From: Mytilus californianus
Lineage: Eukaryota; Mollusca; Bivalvia; Mytilida; Mytilidae
Length of the DNA stretch: 64,000 nucleotides
Direction: 5' to 3'
NCBI RefSeq assembly: GCF_021869535.1
Contig: NW_026262659.1
Coordinates: forward strand, 9,486,001 to 9,550,000
Shown here piece after piece: positions 22,708-35,600 of this stretch (its first letter is position 1; every line of letters begins with the position of its first letter). Below the pieces are notes generated by a model that saw only the letters and a program-made list of their open reading frames with translations, was not told where the DNA came from and did no database searches. The translations under genes were made by a program, and so were the position numbers.

Positions 22708-23871
22708 TATATTGATGGTAAACCATTAATACGCAAAAGTTTTACATGGTACATGGTGCTTTGCTTTTATTGTTTTTAAAACAAAAACTATTTAATTCGC
22801 AAAAAACTATCATTACTACATATACGTTTGTGTAAGTATACGAGGTTTTAATAGGATAAATACTTCCCTAACTGGTATTATATTTGTATCACAAATGGTG
22901 GGTTTCAATATTTTATTTCTTCCTCAAATCGGTAAAATTATTGTTGGTATTTGAATGTCATCTCCATAACTCAAGCACGCGTTACAGTCCAAAGGACAAT
23001 AATTGTCGCTTTCCCTATTGATTTCTCGTATGTAGAATTAGGGATGTATAAATTTACGACCTGTACATGTACGTCAACATGCACTGTTATTCATAACATA
23101 CACAATTCAATGAACAATACTGAACGCCAATCTTTTGCCTCTATATGTTCATTTTAGTGACATAATACTTTTAGACTTCTGTTTTTATTTAAGCAAGAGG
23201 GGATTTGGTTAGTTTTCATCTGTGCACTCGTTGCATACCTCATTGTTTCTTTGTATGTAAATGAGATAAAACAGTGTTGAGAAATCGAACATGTACACAC
23301 AATAACTGGATATAAACAGACAAAATAAAATCTAGGTATTCTAGCGTGATACGGTTAGTTATGTCTGTTATAATATAATATTACATTTGTTTATTTGCGC
23401 TCTCTCATTTTTATTCAAATACATGTTTTTGATTCTTGTTTTCGAAATGCTTGTTCTATGTAAATTATAAGAAATATACTACGATTTCTAGGGGACATTA
23501 TACAATCATTCAACGTGAGCACAGAAAACATCATTTCGAGAAAGGCAAACTTGATTTGGAGACAAATAGCCAAACTACATGTACTGATAGAATATTTTAT
23601 ACCCATAGTAAATATATGTAAAAAAGAGTAATTGGATGATGAACAGCATTAAGTGCACTGCTCGTTTGATACATTGTTTATTTTCTAGTTTTTCATTGGA
23701 TTGGTATATTCGTCAATATCCGGACTTTCGGATAATTGCTTTTTTTAGACGGAGGTACAATTGCTGAATCCTCCACACTCTTGAATTTGTTGAAACAGAA
23801 ATGTCTTCAAAAGTCTGTATGTGCCTTAACATTTCAAAAAAACAGTTTTATAAAGAATAGATAATTATTTT

Positions 23872-25988
23872 TTACAACAACGCAACAGATGGATATCCTA
23901 GCGGTTTTTTAAGACCTTCTACAACAGCTCTCCAAAACAAATCCTCTCCTACACCACTTGAATATTTTATATGATGACCACTGGCTAGTAGAGATCGGAG
24001 ATGACTTGTCATATGCTTGGAGTCAATATTCTTCAACATGACGAGTAGAAACACATCTCTTCCTAGTCGTCTACGTTTTTCCTGTACAACATCAACTTCC
24101 CATTGACACCATTCACTTTTGGCAAAATCATTTGACATTATAACGACAACTTTTCTAGATTTTTCCACAAACTTATCAATGTTTCCGATGATTGGCTGTC
24201 CGATTTCAAATCACGGTGATGAATACATAATTTTAATCCCTCTACATTTTCAACTTTTTTTATAAATTGTGTATGAACCCAGTCTCTGTCTGCTTCACAG
24301 TACACAACAAATGCATTATATTCAAAATCTTCGTCGTTGTCCAAAGTCAGATATCCTCGTCTTTTGTTGTATGACACTCGGAATAGGTAGACATAGTTTT
24401 TTATATTTGATTGACATCGCACAATTAACACAATAATTACCATAAAGATCGCTCCACTTCCTGCAAGACCAATTATAATTGTATTTATTGGATTCCAGGG
24501 AGTACAGTTTTCCTCTGTTGGGTGATAATTTGACAAAAGTTTTCCATCCATAGCAGGTGGATGTTTGCATTTATAATATTTGAAATTTACAACCTTGTTC
24601 ATGAAATGTTTCGTCCAATTAAGGAACCAACGCTGTTCACATGTACATGAGAAAGGGTTAAAGCCTAAATCCAGTTTCTTTAATGAAAATAAAACTTCCG
24701 GTGGAAAAGAAGTCTGGTTTATAACTGAAATCGAATTGATGCTCAAATCTAGCATAGTTAATGAAGTTAAATTAATGAATAAATTTTTCCAGTGAGAAAT
24801 TCTGTTCCCCCTAAGATTTATGGACCTAATATTTTTGAACGGTGTAAATAACATTTCTGGAATATCGGTAATTCGGCTTTGTACAAGTATTAGTTTTCGA
24901 AGATTTGATAACGGTTGAAGCATTTCTTTGAACATTGACATGTTTCTTGGCATGAAATTTTGACTCAGATCCAGATTCTCGATGTCTGGACAGTATGCAA
25001 ATACTTCGGTAGATGTTCTATCAAAATGAATGGAGTTCAAACTCATCTGTAGCGTAGTAAGTGACGAACTATTGAAAGCAAACTGGCCAATCTTCTTTAA
25101 AGGATTTCCTATTCTTGATAACAACAGAGTTTTGAGAACAGGCATAGGCGAAAACACATTATCTTGTAAACTACCAGTATGAATTTCTTCTAAATTTAAA
25201 AATTGAATGTTCGGTAAACATCTAAAAGCATTTTTTCCAAATGCGCCAATGTTGTTGTTTCCAAGTGTGAGTTTTTTTAAGTTAGGAACAAAACTTAAAC
25301 CTGCTTTAGAACACCATTTTGGGACTTTCGTTAACATGTTTTTCCTTAAATCTAATCTAGCTACACTTTGTAACCCCTTAATATAAATATCTTTGATATA
25401 ATTATCGGATAAAATTAAGTGTCTCAAAGAAATAATTTGCTCAAACATTGAACAGTTAAACATTTCAAACTTATTCCCTGTTAAGATAATTTTCAGCAGT
25501 TTGCTATTTTTGAATGCATTAAAGGAATCTACTGGAATTTCTGTCCATTGATTATCAAGTAGATAGAGCATTTTCAAATTCTTTTTATTAAAGGAGGCGA
25601 ATGCCTTTGTCAACACAGTTATATTCAATTGTGGTTGATTAGCAATATGCAATGTTTTGAGAGCTGAAATATTCCAAAAAGCCTTTGGATGAATGTTAGT
25701 TATAAAATTTTCCTGCAGAACCAGTTTACCAATAAACTTACTAAACGACAGATTATAAAATGTATGTTCTCCGATATAAGATAAGTTTGTGTGGGTCAAA
25801 TTAACAACTGCAATACCTTGAAGAAATCTTGGAACATAGTTAAAGGAAATTCCACTACATATGGCTATCTGCCTTTTACATACACAGTGTGTGTTGCATG
25901 TGATGTCACTAGCAATTAAATCATTGAAGTGTGTATAAAGGACGATACACATTAAATGAGAAACACTTGTGGTATAACTGAAGTTCAT
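23872..25988 (-). pseudogene. TLR: Toll-like receptor 3, single-base frameshift in TIR
   Basis: Minus-strand receptor of the same family as 52898-55021. ATG at 25988-25986 (MNFSYTTSVS…) follows a TTTTGTAG acceptor. In order: signal segment, LRRNT (CNTHCVCKRQ), LRRs, LRRCT (CTCEQRWFLNWTKHF), membrane span, and a TIR domain with box 1 YNAFVVYCEAD and box 3 FW. At about 24211 one base is missing (CAAATCAC where the intact copy has CAAAGTCAC), which shifts the frame just at box 2 (LCIHHRD). Translation would end 26 codons later, removing most of the TIR; the rest (to 23872) is intact in the next frame. Without the lesion it would be about 705 residues. As written it could give a membrane receptor without a working TIR; an assembly error is the alternative. 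Confidence 0.87.
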
Positions 25989-26179
25989 TTTCTTGATTTC
26001 TACAAAAGACACAAAATGAAATATAAAATAGTTTTTATCTATCGTATTGTATAACTTTCAATCACTTACGTATACGTTATATCCTATTGAAATTTTAAAA
26101 TTAGTATATCACTTCAGTATTTTTCTCAAATTATCATTAGAATAGTAATGCTTATAACATGTGATTTCCTTGACAATAT

Positions 26180-26455
26180 GGTCGCATGATACTGTGTCTG
26201 TTCTGGGTGAGGGTAATGGTCGCATGGTACTGTGTATGCTTTGGGTGATGCAATGGTCGCATGAAACTGTGTATGCACTGGAGGTATGGTCATTTGGTAG
26301 TATATATGCTCTGATTGTAAGGTCGCATGGAACTACTGCAATCCAGAGTATGTATGTCCTAGGTGAAGGTTATGGTCACATGGTACTGTGTATGTTCTGG
26401 GTGATAACAATGGCAGCATGGTACTGTATATGCTCTGGGTGATGATAAAGGTGGG
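26180..26455 (+). repeat. 38-bp minisatellite, short allele
   Basis: Tandem degenerate units of the form GGTACTGTGTATGCTCTGG then GTGAGGGTAATGGTCGCAT. The paralogous place downstream of the other TLR (55205-55685 and 57020-57125) has more units, so unit number has changed since duplication. Open frames across it reflect lack of stops in the unit and are not genes. Confidence 0.75.
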
Positions 26456-26539
26456 TTTAATTCAGGATTGGATCACACAAAAAGCTTTAATGAACTAGGA
26501 AGCTTTCATTTTTTGTTTTTGTTTTTTTATTATTTGTAG

Positions 26540-26890
26540 CACCACTGTCCCAGTTAGGGGAGGGTTTGGCGCCAACATACATGTTTAACCAAGCCACATT
26601 CTATGTGTGCCTATCCCAAGTCAGGAGCCTGTAGTTCAGTGGTTCTCGTTTGTTGCTCTTTATTGTATTCGAATTCGTTTATTTTTTTGTACATAAATCA
26701 GGCCGTTAGTTTTATCGTTTGAATTGTTTTTCATTTGTCATTTCGGGGACTTTTATAGCTTATTATGTGGTAAGGATTTTGCTCATTGTTGAAAGCCGTA
26801 ATTTGACCTATAGTTGTTAACTTCTACATCAATTAGTCTCTGGTAGAGAGCTGTCTCATTGTCAATCAAACCACATCTTCTTATATCTAT
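26540..26890 (-). repeat. Dispersed mussel repeat
   Basis: Contains TGTGTGCCTATCCCAAGTCA, GGAGCCTGTAGTTCAGTGG and a terminal ACCACATCTTCTTATATCTA. Other copies: 57235-57530 (paralogue), 43680-43870 (opposite strand), 56245-56455 (opposite strand), 35565-35690. Recognised as an abundant Mytilus interspersed element; probably non-autonomous. Confidence 0.65.
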
Positions 26891-27289
26891 ATTAATAGTT
26901 AGTATTTTGACGGTTTGCTTCCGGGAAAGAATAATATACGTTAGATTGACTACGAACATGCAAAAAAATCAACTGATGTTGTTGAATTGGCGATACACAG
27001 ATTTCAAATTGATATGAGATTTACAGGATTGATATACATATCAGTTGTACATTTCAGCTGAACCTTTAAGCAACACAGTGGATGTGTATCATACAGAAAG
27101 TTATGATAGGCAGAAAATGATTTTTCAACATCATACATATAAAAGTACAATTTTAAACTCTTTAGGCAATAAAGTAAACAGCTTACCTACCTTACAATTT
27201 TTGTTATGAAATAAAAACTTCAAAACCACTTTAAACGTCTCAAGTGGTGTTTCATAATACGGACATTTTTCAAACTCGGAAACAAATAG

Positions 27290-27625
27290 CTGGATGGGGA
27301 ATGTGTCAAAGAGACAACAACCCGACCAAAGAGCAGAAACCAGCCGAAGGCCACTAATGGGTCTTCAACACAGCGAGAAAATCCCGCACCCGGAGGCGGG
27401 CTTCAGCTGGCCCCTAAACAAAAATGTGTACTAGTTCAGTGAAAATGGACGTCACACTAAACTCCAAAACATATAAATGACCTAAAATTAAAAAACAAAC
27501 AAGACTAACAAAGGCTAGAGGCTCCTGACTTTGGACAGGCGCAAAACTGCGGCGGGGTTAAACATGTGTTGTGAGATCTCAACCCTCCCCCTATACCTCT
27601 AGCCAATGTAGAATAAACAAACACA
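27290..27625 (+). repeat. Dispersed repeat inserted in copy B only
   Basis: Starts GGGGAATGTGTCAAAGAGAC and includes AAAATCCCGCACCCGGAGGC and GGCTCCTGACTTTGGACAGG. It is missing at the paralogous place near 58000. Other copies are 47880-48225 (same strand) and 60740-60935 with 61385-61540 (opposite strand, split), plus a short one at 50250-50350. Confidence 0.65.
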
Positions 27626-27639
27626 TAATATTCATAATC

Positions 27640-29500
27640 GATAGGCCTTAAGTTATATTTTAAGAACATTGTATTTTTTCTTTGAGAAATAAAAATAAGA
27701 ATAGTCTTTTGTTATTTTCCTCGTTCGTTATAATGCAAAAAAAATATTATATTTTATTTTCGCCGAAATCAAATAAGGTCAGGTAAATTTTTTTGCATGA
27801 GGAGAGTTATTGCCAATGCTTTTTGACATTATGAGTTTTTTTATAATGATTAGCGCAAAAGTCTAACTGGTAGCTTATGAGCAGTAAAATTGTTAGTGAA
27901 TACACATAAAAAAAATGATATTATTATTGTACGATTATATAGCAATTAGGAGATATCATTTTATCGAATAAATTCTCAATTACTCATCCATCAAGGTATT
28001 TCTTTTTTATTTTTCTGCAGATTCATATGACATAATTCTTTTTTTTTCTGCGCATTTGTTACATGCATAAATAAAAGAATATAACTCTAAAAGACACAAC
28101 AACAAAAACAACCAGAATTTAACACAAATGTATCACAAAATATGTCAGTTTGTTGTCCTTGTAGTGGCACTAACAAGATTTAAGTATATTTTGTTGGAGG
28201 GGGGAAAATTCTCGGGACAAACAATGTTTTCGCGTGTAATCAAAAACATTCAGAAACAAGGCAGTTTTTATAAACTCAATAATGTATTCCTCCCCCCTTA
28301 TTTTCAATGGAAAAAATGAATTTGGTCATCTCCTCTCTCAAACAAATTTTTAAAGAAATTCAAAATTAAACAAGTAACATGTATTTAAAAAAAACATGTA
28401 CCCTACAAAAGATATATCATGGTCGTTGCCCTTGCGTATGATTCAGATTTCAACGCATACGACATGACCAAGTATTTGGAGATACCTTCTATTTTCTTTT
28501 AAGAAATCACAAACTATGTTAATTTTAACAAAAACAAGAGGGCAAGACACAGATCAGTCCCTCATAAGTCCAACATTATTGAAAAGTTTTTATTTTGTTT
28601 TTAACTTTAGGCCTGCACCCAAATTACGAAAAATAAAAGGAATAACTTTCTCTTTGTGGAGGTATTCATACACGATAAAAAAATCATGCAGACCATATTT
28701 TATACAATGTTGTCATGAACCCTTGACTTTTTGCGTTATTAACTGACCCCTGTTAAAGCTTCGTATGCTTATATAATTAGCCCGTGGGTGTTCCGGAATA
28801 TGTTTAATCAGTTATAAGTAATACTGCATCTGGTCCTTTACCATTAGTCAAATATAGAAAATTAGACGGAAGATATATACAACATTGAGTTTAAAAAAAA
28901 ATGCCTTGTTTTTGTATGTTATTAGTTTCCTGTTTTTATTAAAGTCGAAAACAAATCCTTATTCCGAGAATAGACAAACACGCGTCTATCGTACACAATT
29001 ATAAGCCTGGTATCTTTGACGAGTTATTTGCTAACATTACCTTTTAGCAAACATGTGAATATAACGAAAACGACTTGTAACTGTACTGTTCCATATGTAT
29101 AAATTACATACATTTAATATATCAGATTTTATTTCACATCAACAACAACGATCTAATTTAAAAATAAATAAATGCAAAATGTGTTAAATCCTTCTTTAAT
29201 GTCTACGCAATTAGTTTTAATATAAAAACAAACATATTTAAATAAAAAAAAAAGAATTGACGCATACGTCATAGGGCACAAATAACAGAATTCTGAGCAA
29301 CCGGTTTTGTCCATATCAGGTCAAACGTGGAAAGTATTTACAATGAAATCAGATAAAACTGTATTTCGTTAACTTTCTTCTAGTGAAAATTGTTCCTTAT
29401 CGTTGTCTCTACCAGTTCGATATTATGAAATTCTAAACAAATTGTCTCTCTTAGTCTGTAGTTTTCCTGATAGAAAATATCAAATTTTCTTTCATTCTGT
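27640..29500. other. Intergenic DNA between TLR3 and VSP-B 3' end
   Basis: Shared with 58085-62100 in the duplicate. I find no gene. Short open frames (28128-28319, 28516-28746) are not conserved as open frames in the duplicate, which argues against coding. Confidence 0.5.
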
Positions 29501-29522
29501 TCTCTCAATCAAAATGTGGTCT

Positions 29523-29628
29523 TCAACTTATCTTTTCAAATCCAACTTCGATTGAGAAGTGATCTTTGTAAATCTTCTGAACCTTCTTTTTGTGTGGATT
29601 ATCGAGTTCATCTCTCGGCAATAATAAT
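29523..29628 (-). CDS. VSP: VSP-B last exon (C2 end and stop)
   Basis: Acceptor CATTACAG above 29628, TGA stop at 29523-29525. The first base completes the Lys codon from the exon before. Encodes [20 protein letters not shown] then [14 protein letters not shown] and stop. DNPHKKK..KIY.D.F matches the end of the C2 domain in Ci-VSP. The copy C equivalent (62137-62242) is the same length with two or so amino acid differences. Confidence 0.88.
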
Positions 29629-32600
29629 CTGTAATGCGAGAAAGAATTTCAGTAGAGTCTGAAGATTTGGTCAACTTATTAAATAATCAAAGTTGTTATT
29701 CCTTAGCCTGATTATGAGAATCTACCATAGGAAAGGAGAAGAGTTTAATCAAGGAATATCGATATTATTATGTATAGACGAGCTCTATAAACAACCTTTC
29801 ATAAAATTATGAAATGATATTCCGTTAGTAAGACGATTATTTCAAGTACAGTCAATCTTTTAAACCACATTTTTGTATCTAAGAAATATTTTAGTACAGG
29901 TTTAAGGAAATTTGTGTTAAAAAAATCCCTGACCTCATGATCTATCGGTCATACATAAATTAAGTTCATGGCGATAATAGACGGATGATTTTAAAAAAGC
30001 TTGTTTTCATTTCCTTAATTTAACTTCAGAAACAGGGATACACCCAGGAGTGATGATGCAAGAAGTCCACTTTCTAAATGGACAAATCATATCCGTGTTG
30101 AGTATATCTATCTTATTTTTGACATCTTCTCTTTATTTACATATACAAAATGACGGCAGTGTCCTTTCCTCCTCCCTTTTGTACAAATACATTGATTCGC
30201 TAAGTTTCATATACAGTCATACATCATGACATTAAATAGTTTTGTATATACTATTTCCATACACCCCACCTTTACATATAAAATTTCTCTGATTGCCCTT
30301 GAAAATGCTAAAGAAAATTAGTAGATTTAACTACAAGATTGAATTATTTTAAATATAGATTTAAGCTTCAAGCTTGAATTACTTTAGAGATGCTTAACCC
30401 AAACAATATGACTTCCGCACTATTATCAACCTCATATCATCCAATCACAACATATAATATAGAAGTAAATATTCATTAAAAGGTTTCCAATATACTTTAT
30501 ATAGTACTCAAATAAAACAGTAATTGTTAACTCATTACTATACATGGAGATAACAATGTCATGCCCAGTGCGTAAAATATCTTAAAATATTTAAATATTG
30601 TCAAACAAGAATAGACTGCTCGGCAAATTTGAAAATCGCTTAAAATTACCAAATTGTCAATATAAAGAACCAAACTGTATATCAAATCGTCCCTCAATAC
30701 AGAAGCAAAATGCCATACTCCGTGGGTAAATACAAATATAGTAAAAAAGGAAGTGACTTCCCAACAGATCTTGAAATCGCATACTAGTATACGATACAAC
30801 TCGTTATAATGCTGTTGCAGGCCAAATGTCGAATAATTCAAGAATAAATAATGCATAAGCTGAGTAATATGTAATGAAACTTATAGACGAAAGGACGGAC
30901 ACAGATATATAGGATATCAAACTTCCGGGAGCAAGATATACCAAATTTAAATAATGTATTAATTCTTAAATAACTTACTTGTTATTTTCAATGAATGATG
31001 TATGGAACCAGAAGAAAAATGCGCAATTATCATACACCTTTGGTACTTTTGACTGAAACAAAATATGATATTCATGACTAGCTATACATGCATATTTAAA
31101 AACTGTAGCAAAAACATGTTAGGCCTTAAAAAAAGACGTAAACATTTTAATTGATTCCAATTGGAAAAAGGCCAACATATATTAGATTATTCCAGACTAC
31201 TTTCAATGCAGCATGATTAATTTATTGTTATGTGTCTAACTTCCAGTGGCAAATATTATATAAACCAATCTTTAAACTGTCAACAAGGCATATTATAAAA
31301 TACTAACTTAAGGGGGTAGACCTGAGGTATAGGAGACAACTCTTATAGATGTATTGGAAATCTTTTGTGCGATTTAACCTAGCAGTACTAGTAATTGAAA
31401 CAGTAAGCAAGCATTCATGTTGTTTACATTTTGTTATGAGAATGATACAGGAGCATCTAAGAAAAGTGGACAAGTTTGACTCCACTAAGCATTAATTAAA
31501 ACCATATATTTCCAATCAGGTTATAAATATTACCATGACATTTCAGATTTTTTTAAAGATTTGAATGCTTCCTTTTATAGTTTTATTGGGGTGTTAAATC
31601 GTTGACCGAAGCCCAATTTGCATGAAGCGCGGAAGCGCTTAATATTACAAATATGCGCACAATCAACGCTTTTACAACCCTGTACAATCACGCAGCGATT
31701 ATTTGAATGACGGGGAAGAAATGCAAAGACCAAACTCACTCTTAGAATGTAAATTTGTCAACCTTCGCCACACTATGGAAGATAATACACAACATGTATA
31801 AGTTGCAAGTTCAGTTTAAGCCTAATGTTGGAGAAGCAGATGTACATGTAGCTGATTTATATGCAAAGTGATTTGAGTAAACAATGTCTGAATACTTACA
31901 GAGCTTGAGGTGAATCGAAGTTTGATGTCGTTGTTAAGGTCTGGCCAATTTAATATCTGAACGTCTATCAGGTTCTTCAAATTATCATGTTGAATCTAAC
32001 AAAAGAAAAAAAATGTTATCTACATTGTGTAAACGATGTACATTTCATATGCATATATTAATTCGATACATATTAAATTTTTTTTATATGCATACATGTA
32101 TTTTAATTCGATATATACTATTTTAACTGTAAATCTACATATTGAATAAAATTAGAACATGCAGTTCAAATTTTACAGATTGCGGAAGCATACCTTCCCT
32201 GTTGGCACGCTAAGACAATAGACTGGATATGTCTCTTGACTGTACAAGCTATTTTTATCATCGTTTTTTTTAAACTGTCATGAGAAACACAAAGAATGTC
32301 TTTGGTAGAGTAAAAACAATTCCACTTCCGGGGCACCTGGATTAACTTTCGGTTTTGAGCGTGTTTTCTTAGTTTTCTGTGTAGTGTTTTGTGGACTGTT
32401 GTTTTTCTCTTCGTCTTTGTGATTTTTGGCCATGATATTGTCTGTCTTCTATCGGTTTACGAGTTTTGGATTACCCCTTGCTATCGTCTTCCTGCTTCGT
32501 GTAAGCATTCATTAAGAAATGTCAATAATCGGTAGAACAATATCTTATTTCTTACTTTTTCACCATTGCTACTAAACAAAAAGCCTATTTATTCAAAATG

Positions 32601-35600
32601 CAGTACCAAATATAATAATACTCGTCAACAGAAAAATAAAAGGTTGCCTACATTTTCGAAGATTCTTGCTACAATTACCTGACAGTTTATTTGTTTTCCA
32701 AATTGCACCGTATGGACCTTTTCTTTGTTCTTGTATATTTCCATCGCTAAATCTGACCCAGCTCCTTTTCCAATTTCTAGGAAAAAGATCTTTTATTTTC
32801 ATATGTAGATTTTATCATTATAGTTTTCATTATGAATATAAGAAAAGTTAAATGCCAAACAGACAACAATTTTACAACACAATGAAGGGTGATCATATCA
32901 CGTATCCTTTCTATACCCATACCGTAGAAAGCTATAAAAGGCACCGACAGAATGGGAAACAATCAACGCCCTAATTTATGCTTAAAAAATATTGCAAGAC
33001 AGAAACCAACGACAACCACTGTCTTACAGACTCTACCTGGGACAGTCATATACATGAAACATGTACAGATTTATTGCTGATGGAAGTTGATTTCCCTGGT
33101 TTGTCATGATAAAGTTTAGGTATCAATACAAGTAAGTCAACGCAAGTCTTTGTTATAACTTTTTCTTCAGATGAACACAACGTTTAAACGTTCAATGAGT
33201 TTCATTATCAGTACTCCCAATAAATGTGCTGAACTTCACGCGTCGCTACAGCTACATTTGTAATTGTAACAGCTCATTATTACCAATCAAACATTCACCC
33301 AAAACTAGAAAGTTAATAACTACAAATATATAAAATATGAAGATAATTACATATCCATATAGCTTTTGCATATTCTGTTCAAGGTTATTTTTGAAACAAA
33401 AAAGTAATAATACAACGCGGTTAGTTTTACCACCGCAGATTACCCACTATTAATGCCTGTTATTTTGATACTTGTGATTTTCAGGTTAATTACTGGAGGA
33501 CATTCTCCATCGTAGTCTTTTTTTACATTCTTGTAATAACCAACATATCTACTCTAAATAAAAGGAAAAATATTTTGTTAAATTTGAAGTTTTACACAAA
33601 GTTGTATAAAAATGTTTTACATTGGATATCCTGCATTTATCATGCTTTATCATGAAATAAAAGAAAATTTCTGTAATTTTTGGATGAAGGTTTAGCAATG
33701 TCCACTGGAATCTCAATCACTTAATACAACCTGCTATAATAATTACTAAAATAAAAACGAAAACTTTTAATATCTTGAACATCAACAAACATGTACCTGA
33801 TACACGATTGATTCAAACACAGATATATTTCTGACATAGTCTTAGTTGCACGTATTACGGACATTCAGAGCACGGAAATCATATATACAGCAACTCAAAA
33901 GTGTATTTGAACGATCCAATAGGGATTCAACTATTCAGCTACATATTACACATAGTACATATAAAAAAGCAATTTATTGTGTTTATAAACATAATATAAA
34001 CGTAGAAATTTTATATATTGTAAATAGTACTTTATTTCATACTGTTTGATGTATTATATCTATGTATTTTAATAATCTCTTATAATTCTGATTAGAATGG
34101 CTCTCATTTTATTTAGTAATGTTTTACAATTTATAAATATCGATTGTACTTGTTGAAAGATGAGACTATAATAAAACATTGAATTGAAAGATATATGAAA
34201 AGTTAAATTTACCTGACTTGGCGATTCCACGCCTTGGAATGTTGTACCAACACTAAGGTCTGTTCGTCTACCTCCAAAATAATCCAGACTACTCTGAAAT
34301 CATAAATCAGAATAATGAATATTTTTTTGGTTCAGGTGATTAAGACTTAAAAATATATGTCTTTCTGGTTAAGGGTGCTTTTAAATGCCATGACCCTCAT
34401 CTGCCTAAAATTTTTAAATATACTATTTAAAAAAAATTTGATAACCAAATTGTGACTGCGTAAAGAAAAAAGATTATCTGGACTTCCATCTGAACGCAAG
34501 TCCTGTTTCTTTACGTGCGTCTGTATGGCTGTAAGGGATGTATAAATACACAGCCACTTCAAGATAGAACGGCATATTTGATCCGATGAATCGGGTTTAG
34601 AGTGTGCCATACTTTTTGCGCTCTTACGTGGAATTTCATCAAAATTTCAACAAGTTTTGCCACAATACGACGCATTCCCTTTTCAATGCAGTTTTAAAAC
34701 CGCTTTTCTTCGTTACAAAACGTTCCTTATAGATGCACATTAATTGTACTTTACCATTCAGGTCCTAAATATCCATGCGATATTTGACAATTATTATAGA
34801 CGAAAGGCGAACAACAAGCGTTTATTTCATAATTGTTAGCGTGTAGAAAGGATATTAGCGTTTTATGTTTGAACAAGCAACTAAAACATTTACAGTTTAT
34901 TAAATGAAACATCAATGTACACGAACATTGTACCTTTTATCGAATACTACCTACGACCAAATTGTAACGTACAGTGTAACCAAACGTTTAACACAAAAAG
35001 GAACCCTTTTTATAACACATAGATTTAAACAAACAAAATAAAGTGTCGTAAGTTAGAATGTGATCGCAAGTGCTTGAAAAACTGAAATATTTTACCCCTA
35101 TCATGGGATGAGGCACATTTAGTTCAGTATCCTGTAAGTTTCACTAGTACATAGACAATCTATATGCATTATTCATTACTTAAATCAAGTAAATAGCAAT
35201 AAAATCAATGTAGTAAAATATCCATTAAGTTCCTGCATGAAAAATTATTCATAAACCTATACACTGTTTATCGGTTTTCTAAATGCTTAAAAAATGCATA
35301 TCAACGTATAAAACCCACATTTTATCTGCCACATTGATATGTTTCTCCGATTATATATTGAGTTATGGATGATGAAAATGCGGATACGTAGAAGCAGATA
35401 TTGAATGTTTAATGAGTCCGTTTCTCGGACTGTAAACATCCCTATAGTTTTATTATGATTGACTATTGCTTATAATTGCTTTACCTCAATTATTTTTAAA
35501 ACTAAACGAAAATCATCCCGTTTTCTCGTTGCCTTAAAAGACATTTGCAAGTCAATATATAATACGGTATGGGTTTTGCTCATTGTTGAAGGTTGTACAG

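Larger units (their letters stand above)
22715..31150 (+). repeat. Segmental duplication, copy B side
   Basis: Direct paralogue of 51875-64000. Matching landmarks in order: the stretch GTGCTTTGCTTTTATTGTT, the TLR (23872-25988 against 52898-55021), the 38-bp minisatellite, the VSP last exon (29523-29628 against 62137-62242) and penultimate exon (30979-31052 against 63820-63893). Length differences are explained by insertions listed separately. Confidence 0.85.

Noticed and set aside
26161-26442. 93-codon plus-strand frame downstream of TLR3
   Set aside because: Also within the 38-bp minisatellite and not conserved as a frame in the duplicate.
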